Shown: in pieces, positions 48,326-60,420 of the stretch
How positions within the stretch are numbered: position 1 is the first letter of the stretch
Layout: each line of letters opens with the position of its first letter
Assembly (NCBI GenBank): GCA_024336345.1
Contig: JANFOG010000008.1
Coordinates: forward strand, 372,001 to 436,000
DNA length: 64,000 bases
Reading direction: 5' to 3'
Origin: Mariannaea sp. PMI_226
Lineage: Eukaryota > Ascomycota > Sordariomycetes > Hypocreales > Nectriaceae
Program-made: the position numbers and the translations under genes
Notes under the pieces: model-generated
What the model was told of the DNA's origin: nothing
Database searches by the model: none
What the model saw: only the letters and a program-made list of their open reading frames with translations

Positions 48326-48618
48326 CAGTGGTACCCTGGCGCCAGAGTGACTCTGGTGGGTAAGGTAGGTAGACGAATAGACAAAAAGGACGTAATGCGA
48401 TGACAATCTTATGTCGGCGTCTGAAAATCCTATTTGTCTCATCAATAGCACTCGCCCTAGTCTGACTTGACCGACAAATCTTGTCTGCCTCTCGGGTTTC
48501 GGTGTTATCTTGCTCTGCTCTCTCACAGCTACTCGGTAGCTATGGTGCGTTCCACATGAGGACCCAAACTTGGCCATGATTGCTCTGTCTCCTCGGGATC
48601 TAGGCCCAGCTTTCCAGC

Positions 48619-48634
48619 GTGTGTGTGTGTGTGT
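48619..48634 (+). repeat. (GT)8 microsatellite
   Basis: Eight perfect GT units in intergenic DNA. Confidence 0.85.
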
Positions 48635-51600
48635 CCAACCCCCCTCAGTGTCTCTTACTTGCTTGCCCGCCACGCTGCGCTACGCTACGCCACGGCCTAA
48701 TTATTACTCTCCGCAGGGTAAATAACCTGAATATCACCTAACGTAGTACCTAACGCAGGAAGTTACTTTGATAGGCTCACATGGAAACGAACTACACCAC
48801 TGAGTTGGCTCTCTCTCCCAGCGAGCCGCCACATGCATGCATGCATGTTTTCCAGGGCACCTTTAGCGTCAATTCACATGCTGCACGCCTCTTCTTCGTG
48901 AGGGGACAAAAGATCAGAGATGGAAAAAAAAAAGTGTCCTAACAAGATCCCTGTGTCATGTCAGATTAGCGCCCTCGCCGCTTCACTTAAGGCCAGTCGG
49001 TAGTGGAATTGTGGGCTTGGCGTTGGAATTTCCAGCACACTTAGTATGAATAGATCTGCTGATAGTAATAATAATGATTACAGTCATCTTGTATGTAACA
49101 ACCCAATATAATATAAGGGGCAATCGAGAAGTTCAATATACCCGCGCAAAGCGCTTGCAGTACTTACCAGCACACAGGATTCTATCCAATGTCCTCGCTG
49201 AGAAGTGGCCATAACAGTGGTCACACCCCTGCTTCGTAATCATCCATCCAGACAGCTGAAGGCAGCCCCTTCCTTTCACTTGTGCTGAGGGGTGTATTGA
49301 CTGATGTGCACTCCGTACTGCATCTTTGGATCTGGCGGTCATCCTTATCATGACCTGTTCAGCTTGGATCAGTTTCATGACGTGGAAGATGATCCCAGCC
49401 AGGGTGGTAGGAGCGAGGTATCTCTGTGACCACCGCCTGTCTCACAGCGATAGCAACGAGGGAGGAGGGGGAGGCAAAAAATGGATAGTCAAGTAACGTA
49501 ACTAGTATTAGAGAATAGAACTTGAGCCTATATCTCTACTGGATCTTGTTGGACCAATCGCGCTCTACTTACTTTTGGAGGGGGAGCGGATTTCCCCCCC
49601 CCCTCTTCAGTCCGTTTGGCCACTTCACTGGAGCGCCTCAAGGTGAGAGCACCATTCTCCTCCCCCCCTCTTCTCAACAAAATCCACACCGTGATCTTCA
49701 GACCAATAGGTTTAGGACTTGCCTTGGTGGAAAGCAACCAAAACAAAAAAGACAATGCTTGGTTAAGATGAGAGATCTCTTGGAATCTCAACCCTCCCAC
49801 CCCTTTTCTCAAGCCCTGGTTTCCCCAGCCTGATAAATGGCCGAGACACTTGCTCTTGGCAGGGTACCACCTAGTTCGAATTATGCATAACGTCCCAAGA
49901 CACGTACTCTTGGTCCTATTTAGCGAGATGGGAGGAAAATGGAAGGCCAGATTGACGACGGTAAAAGCGGCGACAGGATGCATTGACTGGCCAGAGTGGG
50001 AACATCTTTGACCTGATCAACGTACCAGAATCTGGGGGGTGACGTCGCCGATCGAACCAAGCTTGGGCGAGTGGGGTATTGAGGCAAGCCTCATCCATGG
50101 GCTGTCTGTCCTCAGTGGACTGAGAGATGGGAGCAGGAGCTTTTGTCGCTTGGACTGAGTCTGATATGTGGTGCTGGGGCTGAGACTCTTCCTCATACTA
50201 CATACTGCACAGACATGCGCATACGCGTGCACGCACACTGCCGAGCTGAGTTGGGTGGTGTCAACTATGTGCCAAGCCCCAGCGCTTCGTTATCCATTTC
50301 CTTGAATTATTTACTTTTTTTCTTATTTCTCTTTTTCCTTTTGCGATGCATAGAGCTAGCCAGCGCCAAGATGCGCAACTGAAAGTTAGTCGTGTCGCGA
50401 AGCACGCCAATCTTGCCTCCATCTACACTGTTTGGACGTCCATTTGTGCCGTGCACAACAGGGATTTTTTTTATTTTATTTTCAGATGCACATACATAGA
50501 AATCTGTAATAACGTTAGTATCTGGGCCCATAGTAAGTGATGACCCTAGATCGATTTTGTGGAGAGATCTCTCTCGCTTGTTAATATTCCTTGAACAGCA
50601 GCAAAGTGGTCGAGATGAATGAGAATAAGGGCCCCTTTCTTGATCAAGTGAGAAAGCCACACGCAAACGATGCCTCGCACCGCTTCAACCGTTGTTCCAC
50701 TGTCAATGACCATCGCCCGGGCCGTTTGTCGTCGCATCGAGGAGTTTTCAAACGTTGGTGTTTGCGCGGGGTCGGATTTCTTCCCGGTCCGTGGTGGCTT
50801 TTTCCATCTTTGGATGAGGCTACCCGTCATGAACTCGCATTCCATCGGTTCCAACTCCAGCGGTTCCCATCATCGTACATTAGATTTTTAGGACTACAGT
50901 AGTTTCGCCTTCTCATCTGCTTGTTGCCGCCATCCGCCCCGAGCCGGCCGGTGCTGAAGCTGAGCTAAAGGGCCAGGGGGGCTGGAAGCTTGCATATTGC
51001 GAGGGAGCTGGAGTGCATGCAACGAGAGCCCTTGATTTGATCCTTTGTCCTTTCTTTGGGGCCAGCAAAAAAAGCAATTATAAAGGTAGCCACTCAACCA
51101 CTAAACAGGTCCTATCCGGTGGAGATACATTTGCCGTGATGATGGCTGCCCACGTGCCCGAGTCGACATGCAAAGCCGACGCAGACAGTACAACTGCACA
51201 GTACACACATGGAACTCAGTGCCGCCCGGGATGGATGTTTGTAGATGAAGGGATTTGTGTCGTTATTTGGGCATTAATAATCCGTGGACCGGAATAGATA
51301 AATGAGCGCGTGCCATGTGCTGTATCATGACAAGTCGTATTGCATAATTACGTCAATCCTCTTTCACTAGACTGACAGCTTCAACAAAGCACGACATACA
51401 CCTATAGACTGCGGCTCGTGCAGAAATCCCTCAGAGAGATAATTGAAATTTTTTTTTTTCAAATGTGTGAGGTGGCGTCTATGGTCGCCGCAGGTGGCTC
51501 CCGGTTTCTTTGACAACTTTGCTGTCTTTCGTTCATACATGCGTTTGATCCCTGTTAGGTCACGTAGGCTGATTGTTGTTGGTTATGCTGTTATTGTTGT

Positions 51601-51752
51601 TGTTGTTTTGGTGGAGCCTATACACCACCCAATGCTTTGCCTATGACAGCGTTTGTATCTGTATCTGTGTCTGCGTCATGCCAGCTTTCTTGGCAGCAAG
51701 CTGCCAATTCAAAGGAACCTCTCAACTGTTGCGCAAGATTTCGTAATTCATT

Positions 51753-53386
51753 ATGCCTCCCAAGAAAAAGCGTTCTGTAAAGAATCAGCCGGCAGCGACC
51801 ACTAATGGACCTATACCGTCTACTGGGACGCCGCCAAAGACAAAGACAAAGACAAAGCATGCTCGGGAAGACGATCACGCAGGCAAACAAGACACCAAGA
51901 GGACGAAGGCTAGCTCTACTGTGAAGAAGGAAAAAGGCAAAACAACAAAGCCCAAGCATCCTCAACTCCCGATTATAAATCATCCTCCTACGGCAGTTCT
52001 CACTGTCATTGTCTTTGGGAATGGCGAAGCTGGCGAACTAGGTCTCGGGCCTGACGAGACAGAAACCCTCCGTCCTCGCGTCAATGATTTCCTCGATCCC
52101 AGGGACCCGTCAAAATTCCACATCGTCCAGCTGGACTGCGGCGGCATGCACACAGTTGCACTCACAATCGACAATCAAATTCTCACCTGGGGTGTGAACG
52201 ACAAGGGTGCACTCGGAAGAGACACTGCCTGGGTTGGTGCACTTCGCGATATCGACGACGATGCTAGCGATGCCTCTGGAGATTTGAACCCCTGCGAATC
52301 GACTCCGACTCAGATTCCTGAAGATTCTTTCCCTCCCGGCACCATTTTCACACAAGTTGCCGCGGGAGATAGCTGTAGCTTTGCGCTCACTAATACCGGA
52401 CTGGTCTACGGATGGGGAACTTTTAGAGTGAGTATCTGGGCAGGTTTTTTGTTTCTGTTTGGGAAATAACACTAATACTAATCTTCTAATCAAACTTCCG
52501 GTAGAATGCCGAGGGCAAGGACCAATTTTCCCTGGATTCGAATGGCACAGTCATTGAGCTTGAACTGAAGCCCGTACTGATTGCAGGCCTCAACAACATC
52601 ATCCAAATCACTTGCGGAGCCAACCATGCCCTGGCGCTAGACGCTGCCGGTGACATCTGGGCATACGGAGCTGGAGAACAGAACCAACTTGGCCGCCGCC
52701 TCCTAGGCCGTCGCCGTTTGGAATGCCTCGTCCCTACTCGTGTTGGTGTCTGCCGCCGGGATGCAAAGTTCATCGGATCGGGAGAATATCATTCGTTTGC
52801 CATTGACAACAAAGACAACGTCTGGGCATGGGGCCTGAACAGCTTTGGCGAAGCTGGCTATGCCAAGGCTGCAGGGAGTGATTCCGTTGTCCTGCCTTAC
52901 CCGATGAAAGTTCGCGATCTGTGCGGCGCAAACGTCGTTTCTATTGACGGAGGCGCTCATCACTCCACCGCCGTCACGACTGATGGCCAATGCTTCGCTT
53001 GGGGTCGGATGGATTGCGGCCAGCTTGGCATTGACTTCACTTCTGACCAGCTTGATGATTCGTCCATCATCCGGTACGACGACCGCGGCAAGCCTCGCAT
53101 TTGTCTGCGCCCAACCGTCATCCCCCATATTGGCAAGGTTGTGCATGCTTCCTGCGGTAGCGACCATACCATCTTCATCACGCAGGACGGCAAGGCCTAC
53201 ACGACTGGGTTTGGATCATCAGGTCAACTTGGCACTGGTTCTGATGATGATGTTCAGGTCGCTCGGCGCATTGGGGGAAAGGCGACCAAGGAGAGAATCT
53301 TGACCTGGGCTGGCGCTGGCGGCCAGTTTTCAGTAGTTGCTGGACCGGCTCAAACCCAGACAAACAAACGCATAAAATTGACTTGA
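51753..53386 (+). CDS. RCC1: RCC1-family Ran guanine-nucleotide exchange factor
   Basis: Exons 51753-52427 and 52505-53386 encode 518 residues. A lysine-rich N-terminal tail (about 1-75, with KKKR and KKEKGK, a likely nuclear/DNA-binding segment) precedes a seven-bladed RCC1 propeller. Blade signatures are clear: VIVFGNGEAGELGLG, CGGMHTVALTIDNQILTWG, AAGDSCSFALTNTGLVYGWG, CGANHALALDAAGDIWAYG, GSGEYHSFAIDNKDNVWAWGLNSFGEAG, GGAHHSTAVTTDGQCFAWG, CGSDHTIFITQDGKAYTTGFGSSGQLG. This matches yeast Prp20 and fission yeast Pim1, which load Ran with GTP on chromatin and so drive nuclear transport and spindle and envelope control. The single intron (77 nt) lies after GTFR and is phase 0. Confidence 0.93.
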
Positions 53387-54507
53387 GCTTGAATGTCGTT
53401 TTACAGCTGATACAACCTATGGCCGAGCGAAAGAATGAAGTTTGGCGGAAGTCTTCTTCTCTTGAAAGCTCAGTGCATATTGCGACAGATGCCTCTCGTC
53501 TACTTTATCATCTCATCTCCCCGATTTCGGTGGATTGGGTGAAATAGGTAAAATACAGGTAGGCGGCTGGCACTATGTATTCTTCTGCTTCAGTTAGTAA
53601 CCGCGGTCAGGAGTATATCTGCCATAACATGCTAGCAGGCTCATTTCTTATAAGTGGTCCACGAGTTGCTTTCACGGCGTCATTTAGGCTTATTGTGTCC
53701 ATTTCCCCAGGTCTACTAGTGGCGATATCCATTGGCTTCTAATCATGCCAAGTGCTCATTGGTCTCTTCAATCAGATATCGGCCTTTTTCTTCTTATATA
53801 TTATTGCCATTGGGTAGGGGGATTCTCATCCTTCCTGTTGGTATCGATTACGCAAAGTGAGACTATGGGTTGGAATCACGGGCCGTCCACCTTGCAAAAA
53901 AAATACGAGTATATAAAAAAAAATTGCCTTTCGAAAACGATTTTCACTTCCCATATTTATATCATCCTAGGCATTTTAGATTTATTTCTTTGACCGGAGG
54001 GAAATTGGCGCTTGTTCAGGGAAGACAGGAATTTGAACCACGGGTGATTACGAGCGTGGAATCGCTCAAGCCTGAATGAGTACGTACCTTCTAAAGCCAG
54101 AGCCTCTCTCACGTGACCATCATGCCCCTCTATCCCCCACTGTCATGTAGCAGTGGATTGGATAGAACGTCACCGAATCCGCTGACCGAGCAAGGCGACA
54201 GGCTACAATGCTGTGTCATGATAACATGGGAGAGGACGTCAGCTGCGTCTGTCATGGAACCTTCTCCGCGATGGCTGCTTGATCGAAGAAATTATTTTGA
54301 ATTATCGCTTCCTTTTGCTCCATTAAAATCTCTCTCAGTCCTACTCAGCTCTTTCCCTGGCTTTTAATCTACTTAATTTGTACAGTACTTGGAGAAGAAC
54401 CTCCACCCGCCCCCACCCTCGCTCTTTGGATTGTTTAATTTCTATCGCCTTTGGCTCGAAGTCTCGCACGCACGAAGTAGCTGAGTTGGTCTTTCAGGTT
54501 GGACGCC
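53387..54507. other. Intergenic region, RCC1 to Ufd1-like gene
   Basis: 1.1 kb. It contains A-runs near 53890-53930 and a CT-rich segment directly before the Ufd1-like start (54390-54470). No gene seen. Confidence 0.5.
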
Positions 54508-56778
54508 ATGGATGAACTAGCTCCCTTGAACTGGTATCAGCGATACCAAGTGCTGCATCCTTCCGTCACAACCTCCAAACACCTCCGTGGTGACAAGATT
54601 ATTCTCCCTCAATCTGCCCTTGAGCAGCTCCTCGGAGCTGCGCAATCCCGACCTCGTTCGACTCCCTCCGACCCATATAGCCGTTCCCTATATGGCGAGA
54701 TCTCATCGTTCGACCGAGAACATGCGACCCAGCTTCCGAACCCCCTTACATTTCGCCTGGTTAACCCCAAGAACGGAAAATCCGTGTTCGCTGGCATCCG
54801 AGAGTTTTCTGCTCCAACAGAAACAGTAGGATTGAGCTTCTTTCTATCGGAAGCGCTCGGTATGACAGAGGAAGACTACATGACCCCCAGTCGCTCGAGA
54901 AACGATTTAGTAGTCACGTTTCGCAACCAAGAAGAAACTGAGAATGGAACTACACAGCTTATGGTCCAGGCCCAGCAACTGCCCAAAGGAACATATGTTC
55001 GATTGAGACCCCTCGAAGCTGGCTACAATCCCGATGATTGGAAACCGCTGCTTGAACGTCAACTGCGAGATAGCTTCACCACCATCAGTAAGAATGCGAT
55101 ACTGTCTGTCAAGGGTGTTCAAGGTGAAGAGTTTAAGCTGCTTGTGGACAAGATTGCGCCAGAAGGGGATGCCATCTGTGTCGTGGATACGGATCTTGAG
55201 GTTGATATTGAAGCGCTGGATGAGGATCAAGCCCGGGAGACAATGAGACAACTTATCAATAAGACCCAGAACGGGAATGGGGATGGAAGTTCAATTGGTG
55301 GAGAGATTGACATCTGGAAAAGTGTTCAAGGACAGGTTCTACCTGGCGAATATGTCGACTATGCCCTGCCATCGTGGAATAGATCGCAGCCACTCGTTAT
55401 TGAATTAACGGGAATCCAGGATGACGACTCACTCGATTTATTTGTGTCGCCCAAGTCTGCCCAACAACGCGCAGCACCACGAGAGTGGATTCATGTGTTT
55501 GGGGATTTTTCACCAGCCATCAACGGTACCAAGACAATATCCATAGCTCCTACCAACGTCGAAGTAGAAGGCGCAGAGAAGATTCTCATCTCAGTCCATG
55601 GTTACGCCCAACCCGACTTGGATTCAGCAAATCCTATTCAGTTCAATCTTCGTGTGAAGGCAGCAATTCCAAATGAGAGCAACTCTCAGCAGGCGATGGA
55701 TGAAAGCGGCTCCCAGTCCCCAGACGACGCACAATGCGACAACTGCTTGCAATGGGTTCCTAAGCGGACCATGGTTCTGCACCAGAACTTCTGTCTAAGA
55801 AACAACATCATATGCCCCCAATGCAAGACGGTTTTTAAGAAGGGATCACCCGAATGGGATAGCCATTGGCATTGCGAAAAGGATCACGCTCATGGGGACT
55901 CCAATCTCAGTCGATTAAAGCACGACAGTATCTTTCATACACATCGCCAATGCCCTTCGTGCGACTTCTCTACTAATTCCATCCCGGATCTAGCAAGGCA
56001 CCAGACCAGCGTCTGCCCCGGGAAGATTATCCTCTGCCGATTCTGTCACCTAGAGGTTCCCCAGGAAGGCGACCCATTCAATCCAAGTCCTGAAGTGGTT
56101 CTCTCAGGATTGACGGCTCACGAGCTTGCTGATGGGTCTCGCACAACAGAATGCCACATGTGCGACAAGATTGTTCGTCTACGGGATATGGAAACACACC
56201 TTAAGCACCATGAGCTTGATAAAGTGTCCAAAGCCAGACCGCCGGTGTGCCGAAACGCAAATTGCGGAAGGACTCTCTATGGTGTGGGCTCTCGAGGCCA
56301 GGTCAACATGGGGCCAGCGTCCGGGGGAGGCGAAGGCAATGGCATTGGACTGTGCTCCATGTGCTTCGGGCCACTCTACGCGAGCATGCATGATCCCGAG
56401 CGGAAAGCCTTGCGGCGACGGATTGAGAGGCGTTATCTCGGGCAGATGATGTCGGGTTGCAGCAAGGCGCATTGTGGAAACGAGTGGTGCAAGACTGGAC
56501 GAGCGAACATTGGCCTAGACGCAAAGCCGGCTGGTGCGGCTGGCGTGCTACCCCTCGTCAAGCCATTGGTTGCCGACTGCTTAGACTTGGAAAAGCCGGT
56601 ATATTTTTGTGTGGATGAAGTTAGTCAGAGCAATAGGAAGCTTGCTGAGATGGTGGCATCTGAGGGAGTTTGGGATGTAGACTGGGCCATCGCTGCCGCC
56701 GAATGGGAGAAAGGAAATCTAGACAAGATGAGGGATTGGCTGCAGACCTGGGCTCCGAACAGGACAGAGAGGATTTAA
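54508..56778 (+). CDS. Ufd1-domain protein with zinc fingers and AZUL-like motif
   Basis: Intronless, 756 residues. The frame is open from a TTG at 54499; the first ATG is at 54508. The N-terminal third matches the Ufd1 double-psi barrel (GDKIILPQSALEQL, NPLTFRLVNP, VQAQQLPKGTYVRLRPLEAGYN). A beta-rich middle follows (about 270-395). From residue 410 come Cys/His modules of TRAF-type or C2H2 character (CDNCLQWVPKRTMVLHQNFC, CPQCKTVF, CPSCDF, CRFCHLEV, CHMCDK). A segment at about 640-665 (RRYLGQMMSGCSKAHCGNEWC) resembles the AZUL zinc finger of UBE3A-type ligases. A Trp-rich C-terminal region ends the protein. Ufd1 with Npl4 and Cdc48/p97 extracts ubiquitylated proteins; this larger protein lacks the usual Npl4/Cdc48 binding tail as far as I can judge, so a ubiquitin-linked role is inferred. 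Confidence 0.85.
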   Translation: MDELAPLNWYQRYQVLHPSVTTSKHLRGDKIILPQSALEQLLGAAQSRPRSTPSDPYSRSLYGEISSFDREHATQLPNPLTFRLVNPKNGKSVFAGIREFSAPTETVGLSFFLSEALGMTEEDYMTPSRSRNDLVVTFRNQEETENGTTQLMVQAQQLPKGTYVRLRPLEAGYNPDDWKPLLERQLRDSFTTISKNAILSVKGVQGEEFKLLVDKIAPEGDAICVVDTDLEVDIEALDEDQARETMRQLINKTQNGNGDGSSIGGEIDIWKSVQGQVLPGEYVDYALPSWNRSQPLVIELTGIQDDDSLDLFVSPKSAQQRAAPREWIHVFGDFSPAINGTKTISIAPTNVEVEGAEKILISVHGYAQPDLDSANPIQFNLRVKAAIPNESNSQQAMDESGSQSPDDAQCDNCLQWVPKRTMVLHQNFCLRNNIICPQCKTVFKKGSPEWDSHWHCEKDHAHGDSNLSRLKHDSIFHTHRQCPSCDFSTNSIPDLARHQTSVCPGKIILCRFCHLEVPQEGDPFNPSPEVVLSGLTAHELADGSRTTECHMCDKIVRLRDMETHLKHHELDKVSKARPPVCRNANCGRTLYGVGSRGQVNMGPASGGGEGNGIGLCSMCFGPLYASMHDPERKALRRRIERRYLGQMMSGCSKAHCGNEWCKTGRANIGLDAKPAGAAGVLPLVKPLVADCLDLEKPVYFCVDEVSQSNRKLAEMVASEGVWDVDWAIAAAEWEKGNLDKMRDWLQTWAPNRTERI

Positions 56779-59700
56779 TGCATTGAAAATGGAACAGCGG
56801 TTGGATAGCGTGTGCATTTCTTTTTTTATTTGGGATTGTTTACGAAGGAATTGGGGTAACTTAGACGGTGATTGATTGATGGATTTGGCGAGTCTTGAGA
56901 TTTGGATACCAATGGAAGGCACCACGGCATTATTTCATGGTTGATGAGGTTTTCCATGTAGAAGATGGTTTTGATAAATTGGAAAATTTATTCAATGAAC
57001 ACACCGAGCTCCCAATTGCCTACCTCGCAAGGAATCAACAAGGATATATCAACAGGGAATCAACCCGGGTGCAAAACAATTATGGAATGCCTACCTCGAT
57101 GTTACATTTGGACATGTCGCCGAAATTTGGAAGGGAAGGGATAGTATCGAATCGGAGAAATATAGAGTATCACACCAGAACTACGAAACCAGATGGACGA
57201 TCATGCCCAGAGAGAGGGTAGCACGGAGCACGGAACGGCGGGAGAGCCGAAGACGGCCGGATCTCTCGGAGGATTCAGGACCGCCCATGTCGACGTAATG
57301 GAAAGGGAATGGTTCCACTCTGGACGGCTTTTTCTTCGTATTGGATACACGAGCAGGAGAAATGATGTTATCGTTTGCTTGAAACCAGAAAATGATTTTT
57401 CTTTCCCGTAAAGCAGGTTTTAAGGGTTGAAACCTTTTGTGGCAAGCATCTCTTACAGGGTCTGATTACTTCCATCTACCTGGCACCTCAAAGAGATTGC
57501 GCTATTTTGATGGAGAAAGAAGAGGAGGAGGAGCTTACGGGAGCTTTTAGGGGCAATTTTGTCTTTTTGACGAAACAAGCCGTTAGATCTTAGGCGGAAA
57601 TTAAGTATAGATACTTTCAGTATCGTACCTTGCTGTAAGCACCTGCAGTTCAGTAGCAATGTACAGGAATCCATGCACATTACCATATACTAGGTACATA
57701 TAGGGAATTTGTAGGTAAGAGAAGAGAAGGAGGTTGCCAATAGTTATACTTGTGTTTCAAGGGACCAGGCTCTATGGATCTGAGGTTCGTTTTGGTGGTG
57801 AGTGGGGGAGTTCGTTCTGGTGTTTTAGCAAGGGCTATTTTTGGAAAAGAAATTAGAAGAAGTGATTGATAAGAATATCTAGATACGGAGCAAAAGTCGC
57901 CGGACGAGGTTAGAATAATCACTATTCTTTTTTTTTTCTCTTTTTTTCTTTTTTTAATTTCCAAGTATGAAATAGGCTTTTGCTAGTAATGGAATCAAGC
58001 AGTGCTAGACAATAAATGCTCATGTGCAAGTTTCTCCTATTATTCAATGGCCGTCCTCGGCCTCCTTGGCCTCGCTCCCCACTGCCAACTACTCGCACGC
58101 ATTAAATAAGCCTGTAAGGCACAATAAATTAGTACGGTATTCAACCGTTCATATTAGCCAGATCGGGTAGCTTTCCGCTGGGAGCGGAGTGGAATGGAAC
58201 TCCAGCTTTTTGCATTGAACTTCCTTTGCGAGCTTTCCACCTCCCTACCTGGGTAGGTAGCTACCCAATAGTAAGTGTTGCTAAGATAGCAAAGGACATA
58301 GGGAGCCTGGAGTACCTACATACATTATGGAGTGCAGTGTAGCTCGACGACCTAATTAACGTCCCTATCTCGATATAGATTAGGTAGTTAGGTGAGCTAG
58401 TCAAGAAAGTGACCAAAGTAAGGTACCTCAAAGAAGGCCAAGAATAGGTAGGTTAGGTAGGTATCTTATCTTACCTTGGGGTACATACATGCCTCTCCTG
58501 AGGTACCTAAGTAGGTAAGGGGTAGTTACCATAGCAGCTCCTCATGCAGTCGAACGCTTTCCATTGCGGGGGAAACCTTCCAGTCCACCAAAAGAACCCA
58601 CACAATCAGGGCGGGGAATTGGCCCCAGGCACGTGCCTAACCTCCGAAGGTCTTCCAGGCTTGTACCGTACTACGCCTACTGGAGAGGGTAATAAGGCTG
58701 CCCACCTTCCTGGGGACCTAACAACTGAAGTAAAGGTACAGTAATCCGTACAGTACAGCGCTTGTCCAACCCTGCAAACCAGTGAAGAAAGGGCCCTGAT
58801 TATAGCAAAGGTACCAGACTCAAGATGATAAAGGTGTACGTAGGTACCTTACCTACCTACTAGATACTTGACACAGCATCGCAGGTAAGTAACTAACTGG
58901 CTTCCATCCATCCATGGATCATTTGCTTGTGTCCACATGGCATCATCAACCTTCTCACCCAATATAGTTGTAAAGTCGGTTTCCGTGCTGCCGCTAATTG
59001 TGTCAACGTTTGGTCAGCCTCCCAATCCTTCCCCCCTCCCCTTCGATTGCATCACACGTGCATCTTCTATCATCTAATCCTTATCTCGATATCATTCACT
59101 TCTCTTTCCCACCCCATCAACCGCCTTACCTTCTTTACCTACCTACCCACCTCCTAACGTTTCCACGTCCTGTCCTGTGCTCTCCTTTGTCTCCAGTCCA
59201 ACACAGCGCACAGACTGGAACGCTTACAGTATCGACCTTACCTACATTGCTTTCCTCCACATCAACCTTGGTGGCTTCTGCTTCTGCTAACCCCACCGTC
59301 CGCCGCCAGCTCCCTGACACCACCCACTTGGCGGCTTCTGGGCCATTTGCGCCGAGACCATCCCCATCCACAAACCCATCCTCCCCCATCTTCCAGTCCC
59401 CCTCCCCTCCCCCCAATCCCATTCCCCCATCCCACTCAACTCTCACCCATTACAGCAGTAAGTGCCCGTCGCCCGCTTTGGAGAAACGAAGTGGCCCATA
59501 TCTGGTGTGGTAATCATAGCTCGCCTTTCCCAAGGCGTAGAGACCGGCCCTTGCCCGTCTCTCATTTCCATCTTCCGACTCACTCGACTTGACTCGCCTC
59601 GACTCTCCAGCCAACCTCGTCTATTTCTCGTCTCATTTCTTTTTCCATTCCGTCCCGCAGTGATATTGGCCGATCGTGCAACGCACCCAACTTGTCAGTC

Positions 59701-60420
59701 GCCATCTATCTCATAGTATCACACTTGCACTTCCCACCTCCCTCGCTCCTAGAGTCGGTCCTTCAAAGTCATCCCCCCGCGGGCGACTAATCCCGACTGA
59801 GCCACCTTTATCATCGACCTGCAGGCCTGCACCAAGTTTACTGCCACAGCACCCGACGGCACGGCACAGATTGCGCAAGCACAATCAACTTCCACCCAAC
59901 CTCCCAAGGCCCCTCGCCACCCTCCTGGCCTTTCTCGGTGAATTTCATTCTGTTGCTCATTGAAAGAAGCGAAATGCTTGGGTTGATGACTTTCGTCGTC
60001 TGAGACGCCACTTACCCCCTCTCCTCTGTTCTTCCTAACCCACTCCCCGGCACAGTCGGGCTGTGTGTGAAATACAGCGCATCATCTGCGTCAGCCTGAG
60101 ACCTTCAGCTAGCTTGTCGCGCATCGTGTTTGACGGTTATTCACTGTCCACTCACCGCCAGCTCAACGCTTTTTCTTGGTTTTGCTCTGCAGAACCACGC
60201 TGCCTGTGTGTGCCGTTTCGTGCTGAGCTGTGCTGACGGCAGCGCCGACCACCGCCGTGACCAGCGTTCCCCCACGAACCCCGGTCCCTGCCAATCTTGC
60301 TTGAACTTGCCAGCCAAGGTTCCGGCCGTTGTGCCTCCATCTCCGCCTGTCATCTGGCGCGAAAACAACCCAACTTTTCCCCCTCCATCCCGTCTACAAC
60401 TTGGTCGTTTTCCTCCAACC
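56779..60420. other. 3.6-kb intergenic region with GGTAGGTA words and a CT-rich leader
   Basis: The first half has no supported gene. 58.2-58.9 kb is crowded with TACCTACC/GGTAGGTA words. From about 59030 the plus strand becomes strongly C/T-rich up to the sip5 start, as expected of a long 5' leader. A consensus donor GTAAGT at 59458-59463 and a CCCGCAG acceptor ending at 59660 suggest a 203-nt leader intron. Confidence 0.5.
58244..58880. repeat. Scattered TACCTACC/GGTAGGTA words
   Basis: Dense copies in both orientations, for example 58244-58264, 58446-58463, 58508-58522 and 58840-58860, some forming imperfect inverted repeats. This word is common in intergenic DNA of many Sordariomycetes. 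No function is assigned. Confidence 0.6.

Larger units (their letters stand above)
46716..51752. other. 5-kb gene-poor region
   Basis: Upstream of both the F-box gene (minus) and the RCC1 gene (plus). I found no frame with a domain or codon bias. It holds a polypurine tract, short tandem repeats and a GT microsatellite (annotated separately), plus several homopolymers. A frame at 46773-47213 reads Gly-His repeats only because of the GGTCAT hexamers. Confidence 0.5.
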
